From: Bacteroidales bacterium
Lineage (GTDB): Bacteria; Bacteroidota; Bacteroidia; Bacteroidales; F082
Direction: 5' to 3'
DNA: 64,000 nt
NCBI GenBank assembly: GCA_028277395.1
Contig: JANQGJ010000098.1
Location: 1 to 64,000 of the forward strand
Both the position numbers and the translations under genes were made by a program. This document shows positions 18,381-27,323 of this stretch, one piece after another. Below the pieces are notes generated by a model. It ran no database searches. It had not been told where the DNA came from and worked only from the letters and a program-made list of their open reading frames with translations. Numbering within the stretch: position 1 is the first letter of the stretch; each line of letters starts with the position of its first letter.

Positions 18381-19010
18381 TTAATTCGGACGTTGTGGGT
18401 AATCACCATTAATACAAATTATCCAACTCATAACAAGGAATGGTTGCATATTATAATGGGAAAGACTACCACCAGTATCTCCAATAGCAACCTGAATCCC
18501 TGAAGTATCAACACTGAGGTTGTTCGTATTAACGGTTATTGCCTGATCACTCAAGGCATCTGTACCGCTTGAAGAAGTTGCATAAAGGTTTGTTTCATTT
18601 TCTTCGGCAGCAAGGAAATTATCTTTCGGTGTATGAATTGTTCCATTTCCGTTATTCACATGCATAGTTGCTGTTGCTGTTCCTGTAACTGGTGTTACAC
18701 CACCTGCTGCTGATGCAAGATGGTTATGCGTAGGCATTTCGCTTTGTGTTAGTACTACCCTTTCAATACCACCAATTTCAGCAAAAGTTCTAACTTCACC
18801 ACCGGGATAAGCACCCATATGTACCATTACCCTGCCTCTCAGATCAGGTAATCTGAAATTTACTCTGCCATCTCCCCCGAAATTTGTTCCAAGAAGTGAA
18901 AATAAGGCAGTATTTTGGCCAATATCCATGAATTGTCCATCGCAGTAAGCCCAGTTTCTGGGCGCAAAAGGACCTGCAAATCCTCTGACTTCTGATAAAG
19001 TTCCAAGCAT
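18381..19010 (-). CDS. Tail-collar-domain (MdpB-like) protein, copy 4 (first in the unit)
   Basis: A 209-residue paralogue starting MLGTLSEVRGFAGPF, with the full collar domain, the central block (here HTPKDNF instead of HTPKGNF) and the HYNMQPFLVMSWIIC end. It is the promoter-proximal gene of the eight-gene minus-strand run, with a 458-bp gene-free region in front of it. Function unknown, as for the other copies. Confidence 0.9.
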   Translation of the reverse strand: MLGTLSEVRGFAGPFAPRNWAYCDGQFMDIGQNTALFSLLGTNFGGDGRVNFRLPDLRGRVMVHMGAYPGGEVRTFAEIGGIERVVLTQSEMPTHNHLASAAGGVTPVTGTATATMHVNNGNGTIHTPKDNFLAAEENETNLYATSSSGTDALSDQAITVNTNNLSVDTSGIQVAIGDTGGSLSHYNMQPFLVMSWIICINGDYPQRPN

Positions 19011-19468
19011 TTTTAATTAGTTTTAGTTAACATTTAGTTTATTATTGAATAAATTCAAGTTTGTTTTTGTTATAAATCAATGCATCAAAAAATTGACTAA
19101 CTCTTGTTTGTGAATTCTCCTACTTGTTTATCATTATTAAATAATGATTGCTTCAGATTGTAAACCTACGCATTAATTATTTGAATATCAACTACTTAAA
19201 GGTGTAGTTCTTTTACTGTCCTTTTATGTAGTATTTTATTTCGGGAAACAAATATATATAGCTGTATTACAGGATTTTAGCCGTTTCTTTTGGGTAGTTT
19301 TTGACGTTTTTCAGTAATCACAGGAACAAACTGATAATAAACATTAGTTCGTAAATACATTCAACCTGAGAAAGAAAATAATCATTCAATTCTAAAATCT
19401 GCAATGATGAATTAATAAGGTTATATCCTGACTGGTTAACAACAGGTGTGGACATTAATAAAATGATT
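19011..19468. other. Gene-free leader region before the collar cluster
   Basis: This 458-bp AT-rich stretch holds no convincing reading frame. On the minus strand TATATTTG (complement at 19249-19256) fits the TAnnTTTG -7 consensus and could start the collar transcript with a leader of about 230 nt. No matching -33 box is visible. A minus-strand lipoprotein gene ends at its right border. Confidence 0.45.
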
Positions 19469-19981
19469 CTATCTTTCAGAGATAATTTTACGGCATAATT
19501 CCAGATTATTGTTTTTTATGATTGAATTGAGTTCATTAATTTCATCATCATACTGGCGTCTGTTTCCACAATTGTACATTTCAAGTAAAGGATCACTATC
19601 AAGTATTTTATCAAATAGATCTTTTGCTGATGGGGTTGTATTAAGATTTGAATATTCCTCATATGTAATGTCTAAAAATGCAACATCCTTCGAAATTCCC
19701 CTGTTATCAAGTAGGTAGCCTTTCTTTAATTCGGTTGGATACGCAGGTTTACCTTTATAAACTAAATCTGTCGGACTTGGGAATGAAACAATTTCCGACT
19801 TATCGGATGATAATATAACAGGTACCTGTTGCGAATAATCATTTTTAGTTTTGTAAATGATAGCCTTTGGTCCCGGGGTAAAATCAACCTCAACCTCTTC
19901 ATCTTTTGTTGTTACATTTTTTGTTGTTGTGCATGAAGCAAAGATTGCTACTGTAAATACTAAGATAACTAACCTACTCAT
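19469..19981 (-). CDS. Putative lipoprotein of unknown function
   Basis: The 170-residue product starts MSRLVILVF and has a lipobox ending FASC near residue 16, followed by a Thr/Lys-rich linker. The mature part has no family I recognise. The reading frame continues to a TTG/ATG region at 20023, but that would put 14 charged residues before the signal peptide, so ATG 19981 is chosen. It is transcribed toward the collar cluster with 458 bp between them, so co-transcription is doubtful. Confidence 0.75.
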   Translation of the reverse strand: MSRLVILVFTVAIFASCTTTKNVTTKDEEVEVDFTPGPKAIIYKTKNDYSQQVPVILSSDKSEIVSFPSPTDLVYKGKPAYPTELKKGYLLDNRGISKDVAFLDITYEEYSNLNTTPSAKDLFDKILDSDPLLEMYNCGNRRQYDDEINELNSIIKNNNLELCRKIISER

Positions 19982-20141
19982 TGATCTCTTTTTAACGGTA
20001 TGTAACACATAAAATACTAACATTTTTGCAGCTGTGTTATTATGTCAAAGTTAACAAAACATTATTAACTATTGTAACCCTTCAATTTTTGCTTTGTCAT
20101 TAATTTGTAAACAAATTAATCAATTTTGGATTATCTGTTTT

Positions 20142-20149
20142 TATTTTTG
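20142..20149 (+). promoter_or_regulatory. Candidate -7 promoter box (TAnnTTTG)
   Basis: TATTTTTG fits the Bacteroidota -7 consensus and lies 45 bp before the ATG of the TonB-dependent receptor. A TTG at 20126-20128 is only 13 bp upstream, closer than the usual spacing, so the -33 element is unsure. Confidence 0.35.
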
Positions 20150-20194
20150 CAAAATATCTGACTATATCTTACTGACATTAAAAATCTTTTCATT

Positions 20195-22621
20195 ATGAGA
20201 AAGCTTTACTTTGTAAACAACTACAAAAAAGCGATGTATGTAATCGCTACTCTATACTTTTGCATTACCCTGAATGCCCAGCCAATCACTCAGCGAATAA
20301 CTGGTTCTGTTAAGGATAACACTACAGGTGAGACTCTTATTGGTGCCAACATTGTAGTAATTGGTTCAAACCCTGTAATTGGGACTACTACAAATAGCGA
20401 AGGGAATTTCATACTGGAAAATATTGAAGTTGGAACTGTAAGCTTAAGAATATCATTTGTAGGTTACAAAACTGTTGAAATTATCAACAGAGAGCTAAGA
20501 GCCGGAAAAGCACTAAATATTAATGTTTTTATGGAAGAACTAATATTAAGCGGTCGGGAAGTGGAAATTGTAGGTTCAGTGGATAAAAAAGGGTCTGTAA
20601 ATACGATGACATCGGTAAGTTCACGAACTTTTACAGTTGATGAAACCAGAAGGTATGCCGGAAGTCGAGGTGATGTAGCAAGAATGGCGTCAAATTTTGC
20701 CGGGGTTCAGGGAGCTTCTGATGACAGAAATGATATAGTTATCAGGGGAAATTCTCCATCCGGACTACAATGGCGGTTAGAAGGGCTTGAAATTCCTAAC
20801 CCAAATCATTATGGAGCATTTGGTACCACCGGTGGACCTATAAGTATGCTTAATAACAACCTGTTGGACAACTCGGATTTTCTAACCGGAGCCTTTCCTT
20901 CCGAATATGGAAATGCCCTTTCAGGTGTATTCGACTTAAGGTTACGAAATGGGAATAGTGATAATTACGAATTTATTGGAATGGTTGGTTTTAACGGGTT
21001 TGAACTTGGTGCAGAAGGTCCTTTCTCAAAAAAATCAAGTGCATCGTTTATTGCGAATTACCGCTATTCAACAATGGAGTTTTTCGAGGTTATTGGGATG
21101 AACTTCGGAACTGGAACTGCTGTTCCAAAATACAAGGATTTTTCTTTCAAGGTAAATCTGCCCACAAAAAAATATGGTGTCTTTTCACTTTATGGACTGG
21201 GAGGAAGTAGTGAGATAGATTTCCTCGATAGTGAACGAGATACAAACGATGTTGATTTTTACGGAGGCGAAGGATGGGATTTGCGTAATGGTTCTGATCT
21301 GAACATTACAGGGATAAATCACATATACAATATTAACAGTACATCTTATTTAAAAACAGGATTATCTTTTACATACCATTATTTTTACGTAAAACAGGAT
21401 TCCATAGTACCTGAAACAAAAGATGTAATTCCATATTATTATTCAAACTTCAGGGAAAACAGACTACAATTCACCACATTCTACAAAAAACGTCTGAGTA
21501 TAAGAAATAATATTCAAACGGGAATAAATATTAATTACTATATCTCAAATCTGCACGATAGTATCTTTGATGAAGACTATGGAAAATTTAACACGCTTAC
21601 TTCATATGAAGGAACATCTGCTTTGCTAAGACCTTATATAACATGGCAGTTTAAGTTATCTGACAGATTGGTTTTTAACACCGGAGTGGATTATATGTAT
21701 TACACTTTTAACTCAACTTCCGGTTTCGAACCACGCTTTGGTGTAAAATACAACACAGGTAAAAGCACAACAGTAAGCTTTGCTTACGGATTGCACAGTC
21801 AGCTGCTACCTTCAACTACATATAATGGACAGACTTACCTGGGTGACGGAAAGTACATAACATTTAACAAAGATCTCAAGCTATTGAAAAGTCATCATTT
21901 TGTGCTTGGTTTCGACTGGAATATTTCTACATTTCTAAGATTTAAAACTGAAGCTTATTATCAGCACATCTATGATGCAGCGGTAAATGCCCATGAAGAA
22001 GATACTTACTCCATATTAAATGAAGGAGCTGATTTTTATATATGGAACCCGGATACACTCATGAGTACAGGTACGGGAACAAACTACGGCCTTGAGATTA
22101 CTCTGGAGCATTTCCTTAACAATGGAGTATATTTTCTTGCAACCGGAAGTATATTTGAGTCAAAGTATAAAGGAAGTGATTATGTTGAAAGAAATACTGC
22201 TTTTAATTCAAATTTTGTAACCAATTTATTAGCAGGGAAAGAATGGGAGTTAAATAAAAATAACACAAAACAAAAAATTAAAAAACAAAGATTTACACTG
22301 GGAACCGATATTAAAATAAACTGGGCAGGGGGACGAAGATATACACCTATTGACGTTGAAGAATCTAAGATTGAACATGAACCTGTGTATATTACGGAAC
22401 AAACATATGAATCCAGATTCCCTGATTATTTCCGTACGGATATTAAGGTATATTTCAACCTGGGCAAGCGTAAATTAAATTATGAATGGGGTATTGATAT
22501 ACAGAATATATTTAATAATAAAAATATCTATTCCCAGGACTTTAATACATCAACAGGAGAGTTATATTACACATATCAACTGGGTATAATGGTAATTCCA
22601 TATTTTAGAATAGAATTTTGA
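20195..22621 (+). CDS. TonB-dependent receptor with carboxypeptidase-regulatory-like domain
   Basis: This 808-residue outer-membrane transporter or receptor has a signal peptide (about 1-28, ending LNAQ), a CarbopepD_reg-like beta-sandwich (RITGSVKDNTTGETLIGANI, about 33-115), a plug domain (about 140-235 with GVQGASDDRNDIVIRGNSPSG) and a 22-strand-type barrel ending in an aromatic residue (YFRIEF). It lacks a SusD partner gene next door and lacks the SusC-type length (about 1000), so it belongs to the shorter receptor class rather than a polysaccharide-utilisation pair. Energy comes from TonB/ExbBD elsewhere. The substrate is unknown. Confidence 0.92.
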   Translation: MRKLYFVNNYKKAMYVIATLYFCITLNAQPITQRITGSVKDNTTGETLIGANIVVIGSNPVIGTTTNSEGNFILENIEVGTVSLRISFVGYKTVEIINRELRAGKALNINVFMEELILSGREVEIVGSVDKKGSVNTMTSVSSRTFTVDETRRYAGSRGDVARMASNFAGVQGASDDRNDIVIRGNSPSGLQWRLEGLEIPNPNHYGAFGTTGGPISMLNNNLLDNSDFLTGAFPSEYGNALSGVFDLRLRNGNSDNYEFIGMVGFNGFELGAEGPFSKKSSASFIANYRYSTMEFFEVIGMNFGTGTAVPKYKDFSFKVNLPTKKYGVFSLYGLGGSSEIDFLDSERDTNDVDFYGGEGWDLRNGSDLNITGINHIYNINSTSYLKTGLSFTYHYFYVKQDSIVPETKDVIPYYYSNFRENRLQFTTFYKKRLSIRNNIQTGININYYISNLHDSIFDEDYGKFNTLTSYEGTSALLRPYITWQFKLSDRLVFNTGVDYMYYTFNSTSGFEPRFGVKYNTGKSTTVSFAYGLHSQLLPSTTYNGQTYLGDGKYITFNKDLKLLKSHHFVLGFDWNISTFLRFKTEAYYQHIYDAAVNAHEEDTYSILNEGADFYIWNPDTLMSTGTGTNYGLEITLEHFLNNGVYFLATGSIFESKYKGSDYVERNTAFNSNFVTNLLAGKEWELNKNNTKQKIKKQRFTLGTDIKINWAGGRRYTPIDVEESKIEHEPVYITEQTYESRFPDYFRTDIKVYFNLGKRKLNYEWGIDIQNIFNNKNIYSQDFNTSTGELYYTYQLGIMVIPYFRIEF

Positions 22622-22878
22622 TGTTAAAAAACAACTCACATCGGAAAATATTTTAATTCATGATTTAGTTTTCCAACCAACCTGTATTTTATTTAGCTTT
22701 GTGTTGGCTTTTAATGAACTCTGTGAAAAACCTGGCTTTCTATCTGATTAAAGGGTTTACAGACATATAAATGTCCGTATACATATCAATTGATCGGGCT
22801 GGATGAAGTTTTCAATAGATTATGTTGAATACCTTATGTTTTCTAAAGTTGCCAAAATAATAATTAGCTGATATTTGA
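22622..22878. other. Intergenic between TonB receptor and mrdA
   Basis: This gap of 257 bp has no reading frame, stem-loop terminator or RNA gene that I can support. A weak GATATTTG box just before the mrdA ATG resembles the -7 consensus with one mismatch. Confidence 0.4.
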
Positions 22879-24711
22879 ATGTATTCCAAAGATTACTCTT
22901 TTCGAAAGAATATAATAATTGGGGTTTTTATCCTCATAGCCATTACTTTCATTATCAGACTTTTTTATCTTCAGATTATTAACGACAGCTATAAATTAAG
23001 TGCAGATAATATAGTACTTCGAAAAGTTCGTGAATATCCTCCAAGGGGATTGATATATGACAGAAATGGTAAATTACTGGTTTTTAATGAAGCAGCTTAT
23101 GATCTGATGGTTATTCCCCGTCAACTGAAAAATGTAGACACATCCCTGATCTGTGAACTCACCGGAATTGATAAGCTCACTTTCGAACAAAAAATCAAAA
23201 AAGCAAAAAGATACTCTTATTACAAGCCATCAACATTCATAAAGCAGATTTCAAAACAGGATATTGGAAAAATCCAGGAGAAACTGTATCAAATCCCGGG
23301 TTTATTTCTTCAAACCAGAACCCTTAGACAATATCCGCTTCCCATTGCAGGACATATGTTAGGAAGTATTGGGGAAGTAAGCCAACGGGAAATTGATAAA
23401 GACAGATACTACAGAGCTGGAGATTACATTGGCAAATCAGGAATTGAAAAATACTATGAGAAGTATCTAAGAGGAAAAAGTGGAATCAGTATTGTAGAAG
23501 TTGATGTTCATAACAGGGTTAAGGGTAAATACAGCAAAGGTAATTTTGACACCCTCGCAATTGCCGGACAGGACATTACTCTTGGAATAGATGCAAATTT
23601 ACAATACTATGGTGAACAGCTTATGCAGAATAAAAAAGGAAGTATTGTTGCAATTGATCCGCAAAACGGTGAATTACTTGCTTTAATAAGCAGCCCCGGG
23701 TATAACCCAAACCTGCTGGTTGGAAGGGAACGTTCTTCAAATTATTCAAAACTGCTTAATGACACTCTTGTACCACTAATGAACAGGGCTACTATGGGAA
23801 CTTACCCCCCGGGGTCAACATTTAAAATGGTAAATGCACTTGTTGGATTGCAGGAAAATGTTTTACATAACGATACAAAATATAGTTGCAACGGACCACT
23901 GTCTGTTCCAATAAAATGTACTCATGACCACAAAACACCTCTAAACCTGTCTGAAGCTATTGAACAATCCTGTAACCCTTATTTCTGGAATACTTTCAAA
24001 ACTATTTTGGAGAATCCGGATTATGGCGATACACACACCGGTTACAATAACTGGTACAAAAGTGTAACAAGTTTTGGTTTTGGGAGTAAGTTTAATACGG
24101 ATATTCCATTTGAAACCGGGGGAAATATACCTGACAACGGGTATTTTGACAAATTATATCGTGGGCACTGGAACGCATTAACAGTAAGGTCACTGAGCAT
24201 AGGACAGGGTGAAATACTTGTAACGCCAATTCAACTCGCTAACCTTTCTGCGATAATTGCAAACAAAGGTTTTTATTATCCTCCACATCTATTGATCAAA
24301 ATGGAGGGGAGTGATGAAGATATCAACCCGGGATTTACAGAAAAGAAGATAACTGATATTGATCCTGACAATTTTGATGTTATAAGAAAAGCAATGCTTG
24401 ATGTATTTGAAGCAGAACACGGAACTGCACGCTGGTACGTTCTTGATAGTGTAAAGCAGTGCGGAAAAACCGGAACAGTTCAAAATCCACATGGTGAGGA
24501 TCATTCAATTTTTATTGCGTTTGCCCCTATGGAAAATCCACGTATTGCATTATCGGTAATTGTTGAGAACTCTGGCTTTGGTTCTACATGGGCAGCACCC
24601 ATTGCAAGTCTTATGATCGAGAAATACCTGCTGGGTAATTCAGTGAGACCCGCACTTGAAAAACGAATAATGGAAGGCGATCTGATTAACACAAATAATA
24701 CAGAAAATTGA
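22879..24711 (+). CDS. mrdA: Penicillin-binding protein 2 (peptidoglycan transpeptidase)
   Basis: PBP2 crosslinks peptidoglycan during cell elongation together with RodA. The 610-residue product has one N-terminal transmembrane helix (about 11-31), the PBP dimer domain with REYPPRGLIYDRNG, and the transpeptidase domain with all three motifs: S313-T-F-K316 in PPGSTFK, S364-C-N366, and K530-T-G-T533. It ends in TGA overlapping the TTG start of rodA, so the pair is translationally coupled. mreC and mreD, which often precede mrdA, are not in the window. Confidence 0.96.
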   Translation: MYSKDYSFRKNIIIGVFILIAITFIIRLFYLQIINDSYKLSADNIVLRKVREYPPRGLIYDRNGKLLVFNEAAYDLMVIPRQLKNVDTSLICELTGIDKLTFEQKIKKAKRYSYYKPSTFIKQISKQDIGKIQEKLYQIPGLFLQTRTLRQYPLPIAGHMLGSIGEVSQREIDKDRYYRAGDYIGKSGIEKYYEKYLRGKSGISIVEVDVHNRVKGKYSKGNFDTLAIAGQDITLGIDANLQYYGEQLMQNKKGSIVAIDPQNGELLALISSPGYNPNLLVGRERSSNYSKLLNDTLVPLMNRATMGTYPPGSTFKMVNALVGLQENVLHNDTKYSCNGPLSVPIKCTHDHKTPLNLSEAIEQSCNPYFWNTFKTILENPDYGDTHTGYNNWYKSVTSFGFGSKFNTDIPFETGGNIPDNGYFDKLYRGHWNALTVRSLSIGQGEILVTPIQLANLSAIIANKGFYYPPHLLIKMEGSDEDINPGFTEKKITDIDPDNFDVIRKAMLDVFEAEHGTARWYVLDSVKQCGKTGTVQNPHGEDHSIFIAFAPMENPRIALSVIVENSGFGSTWAAPIASLMIEKYLLGNSVRPALEKRIMEGDLINTNNTEN

Positions 24712-25967
24712 GAAACAGGGAAAAAATATCCGGAAATATCGACTGGGTAACTGTGTTACTATATTCTATTCTTGTATTTATTGGATGGATAAGTATTTTC
24801 ACAGCATCAGCAGGTGAAGACGTCACAACTCTTTTTGATACTGGAACCAGGTATGGGAAACAACTTATATGGATTGGACTGGCAATAACACTTGCAATTA
24901 TCATTATGATAATTGATGCTAAATTTTTCAGCACGTTCTCATATGTTTTCTATTTCGTGATGCTACTGATTCTTATTGGAGTATTGTTTTTTGGGAGTAC
25001 TGTGGCAGGATCAAAATCATGGTTTAAGATTGGAGAATTTGCTATTCAACCTGCTGAATTTGCAAAGTTTGCAACTGCACTGGCACTGGCTAAATATCTT
25101 AGCACTCTAAACGTTGATATGAGAAAACTGAAGACAAAAGTAATTTCAATAGGAATATTGATAGCTCCTGCTCTTCTTATTCTTATGCAAAACGACACAG
25201 GTTCGGCCCTGGTATATTTTTCATTCGTCATAGTACTTTTCAGAGAAGGATTTTCCGGATTACTGTTGATTGTCGGGATTATAATGGCTGTTTTATTTAT
25301 AGTTACATTGTTGTTTAGTGAGTTGTATGTAATTGCATTTTTACTGCTTCTTACAATTATTGTTCTGGTATTTCTCAGGAAATACCGGAAATTATGGAAA
25401 CCGATAATTGGAATTATGATATTATCGGCAGCATTTGTGTTCTCAGTTAATTATGCTTTTGAAAATGTACTGGAACCTCATCAGAAAAAGAGAATAAATG
25501 TATTACTGGGTATAGAACAGGATCTCAGAGGTGCCGGTTATAATGTAAACCAATCGAAAATTGCTATTGGTTCAGGTGGATTTTCAGGTAAAGGATTCAG
25601 AAACGGGGTACTTACCAGATATAACTTCGTACCTGAACAGAGTACTGATTTTATATTTTGTACAATAGGTGAAGAATGGGGATTTATTGGTGTTTCAGTT
25701 CTCATACTTATTTTTTTAATCTTACTTATTAGAATAATATTGCTTGCTGAACGACAGAGATCAAAATTTAGCAGGATATATGGATATGGTGTTGCATCAA
25801 TTCTTTTTTTCCATTTCACCATTAATATCGGAATGACGATCGGACTGGCTCCAGTTGTTGGTATTCCACTTCCATTTTTAAGTTATGGAGGCTCTTCGCT
25901 TTGGGCATTTACTGTTCTGTTATTTATTTTCCTTAAACAAGATGCTAACAGGTTAAATGTTCTTTAA
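24708..25967 (+). CDS. rodA: RodA, SEDS peptidoglycan glycosyltransferase
   Basis: RodA polymerises lipid II into glycan strands in the elongation machinery with PBP2. The 419-residue polytopic protein has about ten membrane helices and SEDS signatures (GSTVAGSKSWFKIGEFAIQP, QPAEFAK, GFSGKGFRNG with FVPEQSTDFIFCTIGEEWGF, and the end block PFLSYGGSSLW). The start is TTG at 24708, overlapping the mrdA TGA as TTGA. No in-frame ATG occurs before the first helices, which supports the TTG. Confidence 0.95.
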   Translation: MRNREKISGNIDWVTVLLYSILVFIGWISIFTASAGEDVTTLFDTGTRYGKQLIWIGLAITLAIIIMIIDAKFFSTFSYVFYFVMLLILIGVLFFGSTVAGSKSWFKIGEFAIQPAEFAKFATALALAKYLSTLNVDMRKLKTKVISIGILIAPALLILMQNDTGSALVYFSFVIVLFREGFSGLLLIVGIIMAVLFIVTLLFSELYVIAFLLLLTIIVLVFLRKYRKLWKPIIGIMILSAAFVFSVNYAFENVLEPHQKKRINVLLGIEQDLRGAGYNVNQSKIAIGSGGFSGKGFRNGVLTRYNFVPEQSTDFIFCTIGEEWGFIGVSVLILIFLILLIRIILLAERQRSKFSRIYGYGVASILFFHFTINIGMTIGLAPVVGIPLPFLSYGGSSLWAFTVLLFIFLKQDANRLNVL

Positions 25968-26113
25968 TCCTGAAGAACTTCCTGTACTTTTATTTTTTAT
26001 TTTTCTATAACAATATTGATAATCGGTTTAATGGTTCGATTATTATAGCAATAATTTAACTGATAAATAAAAAATTCAGACCTTTGTTGCAAATTATCAT
26101 ATAAAGATCGAAC

Positions 26114-26956
26114 ATGAAATTATATCCCATAGAAACCGGAAACTTAAAATTGGACGGAGGAGCAATGTTTGGAGTGGTTCCCAAAGTTATGTGGCAAAAA
26201 GTATATCCAGCTGATGAGAATAACTTATGCAACTGGTCGATGAGATGTTTATTAATTATTGACGGAGACAGAAAAATCCTGATAGACAATGGCATCGGGA
26301 ATAAGCAGGATGAGAAGTGGTTAAGTTATTATTATCTGAATGGTGAAGACACCCTTGAGAACTCACTTAAAAAAGTTGGTGAAACACCTGATAATATTAC
26401 TGATGTTATACTTACACATATGCATTTTGATCATTGTGGTGGTAGTGTAAAGTTTAATGAAGATATTTCTGGCTATGAACTTGCATTTCCAAATGCAACT
26501 TACTGGACCAGTAAAAAACAATATGATTGGGCAACAAATCCGAACAGACGCGAAAAGGCATCATTCCTGAAAGAGAATATTTACCCTATAGAAGAGAGTG
26601 GTCAATTAAACCTGATTGAAAAAGAGGGTGAATATATTCCTAATATCACATTTAAGTTATTCGACGGTCATACAGACGGGCAGTTGATCCCACATATCAA
26701 TTATAACGGCAGAACTATTGCATTTATGGCAGATTTGCTTCCCGCTACCGCACACGTTCCAATGCCATGGATAATGGCATACGACACCAGACCATTAATT
26801 ACTCTAAAAGATAAGGAGAGGTTCTTTAATGATGCAGTTAAAAACGATTATATCCTGTTTTTTGAACACGATATTTATAACGAAGCCTGCACTCTAATGG
26901 ATACTCCAAAAGGTGTAAGGGTAAAAAATGCAGGAAAACTAGCTGATTTCATTTAG
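26114..26956 (+). CDS. MBL-fold metallo-hydrolase
   Basis: This 280-residue metallo-beta-lactamase-fold hydrolase has the metal-binding motif H102-x-H104-x-D106-H107 (THMHFDHCGG), a further His in FDGHTDGQ near residue 184, an Asp in FMADLLP and the late His in FEHDIY. The layout resembles the lactonase/phosphotriesterase-like branch of the fold (AHL lactonase, methyl-parathion hydrolase). No signal peptide is present, so it acts in the cytoplasm. The substrate cannot be told. The TAG stop overlaps the GTG start of yraN by one base, so the two are co-translated. Confidence 0.87.
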   Translation: MKLYPIETGNLKLDGGAMFGVVPKVMWQKVYPADENNLCNWSMRCLLIIDGDRKILIDNGIGNKQDEKWLSYYYLNGEDTLENSLKKVGETPDNITDVILTHMHFDHCGGSVKFNEDISGYELAFPNATYWTSKKQYDWATNPNRREKASFLKENIYPIEESGQLNLIEKEGEYIPNITFKLFDGHTDGQLIPHINYNGRTIAFMADLLPATAHVPMPWIMAYDTRPLITLKDKERFFNDAVKNDYILFFEHDIYNEACTLMDTPKGVRVKNAGKLADFI

Positions 26957-27315
26957 TGGCAAGGCATAATGAACTGGGAAAGAAAGGGGAACTGATTGCT
27001 TTGAATTATCTCAAAGACAAGGGATATACAATATTAGATACAAACTGGAGATTCAAAAGAGATGAAATTGATATCCTTGCCCTGGATAATAGTACCCTTG
27101 TAATTGTTGAAGTTAAAACCAGAAGCACTGATTATTTCGGCAATCCCGAGGAGGCAGTTAACGAAAAAAAAGAGAGGTTTTTAATAAGAGCTGCGAACGA
27201 ATACATTGAACAAAACGATCTCGATTTTGACTGCAGGTTTGATATAATTTCTATAGTTAAAAACGACAAAGAGACAGTGGTTAATCATATTGTAGATGCA
27301 TTTTACCCTGAGTAA
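26956..27315 (+). CDS. YraN-family (UPF0102) endonuclease-like protein
   Basis: This 119-residue protein belongs to the small YraN/UPF0102 family with a restriction-endonuclease-like core: GKKGELIALNYLKDKGY, RDEIDILA and the LVIVEVKTR motif that gives the Asp and Glu-x-Lys of the nuclease fold. The start is GTG at 26956, overlapping the previous stop (TAGTG). The physiological role of the family is poorly known, with links to DNA uptake or recombination proposed from context elsewhere. Confidence 0.88.
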   Translation: MARHNELGKKGELIALNYLKDKGYTILDTNWRFKRDEIDILALDNSTLVIVEVKTRSTDYFGNPEEAVNEKKERFLIRAANEYIEQNDLDFDCRFDIISIVKNDKETVVNHIVDAFYPE

Positions 27316-27323
27316 CCACCTTA

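Noticed and set aside
16316-19010. Collar genes as part of a prophage
   Set aside because: No integrase, terminase, capsid, portal, tube, baseplate, holin or lysin gene is present in the window, and the neighbours are host-type genes.
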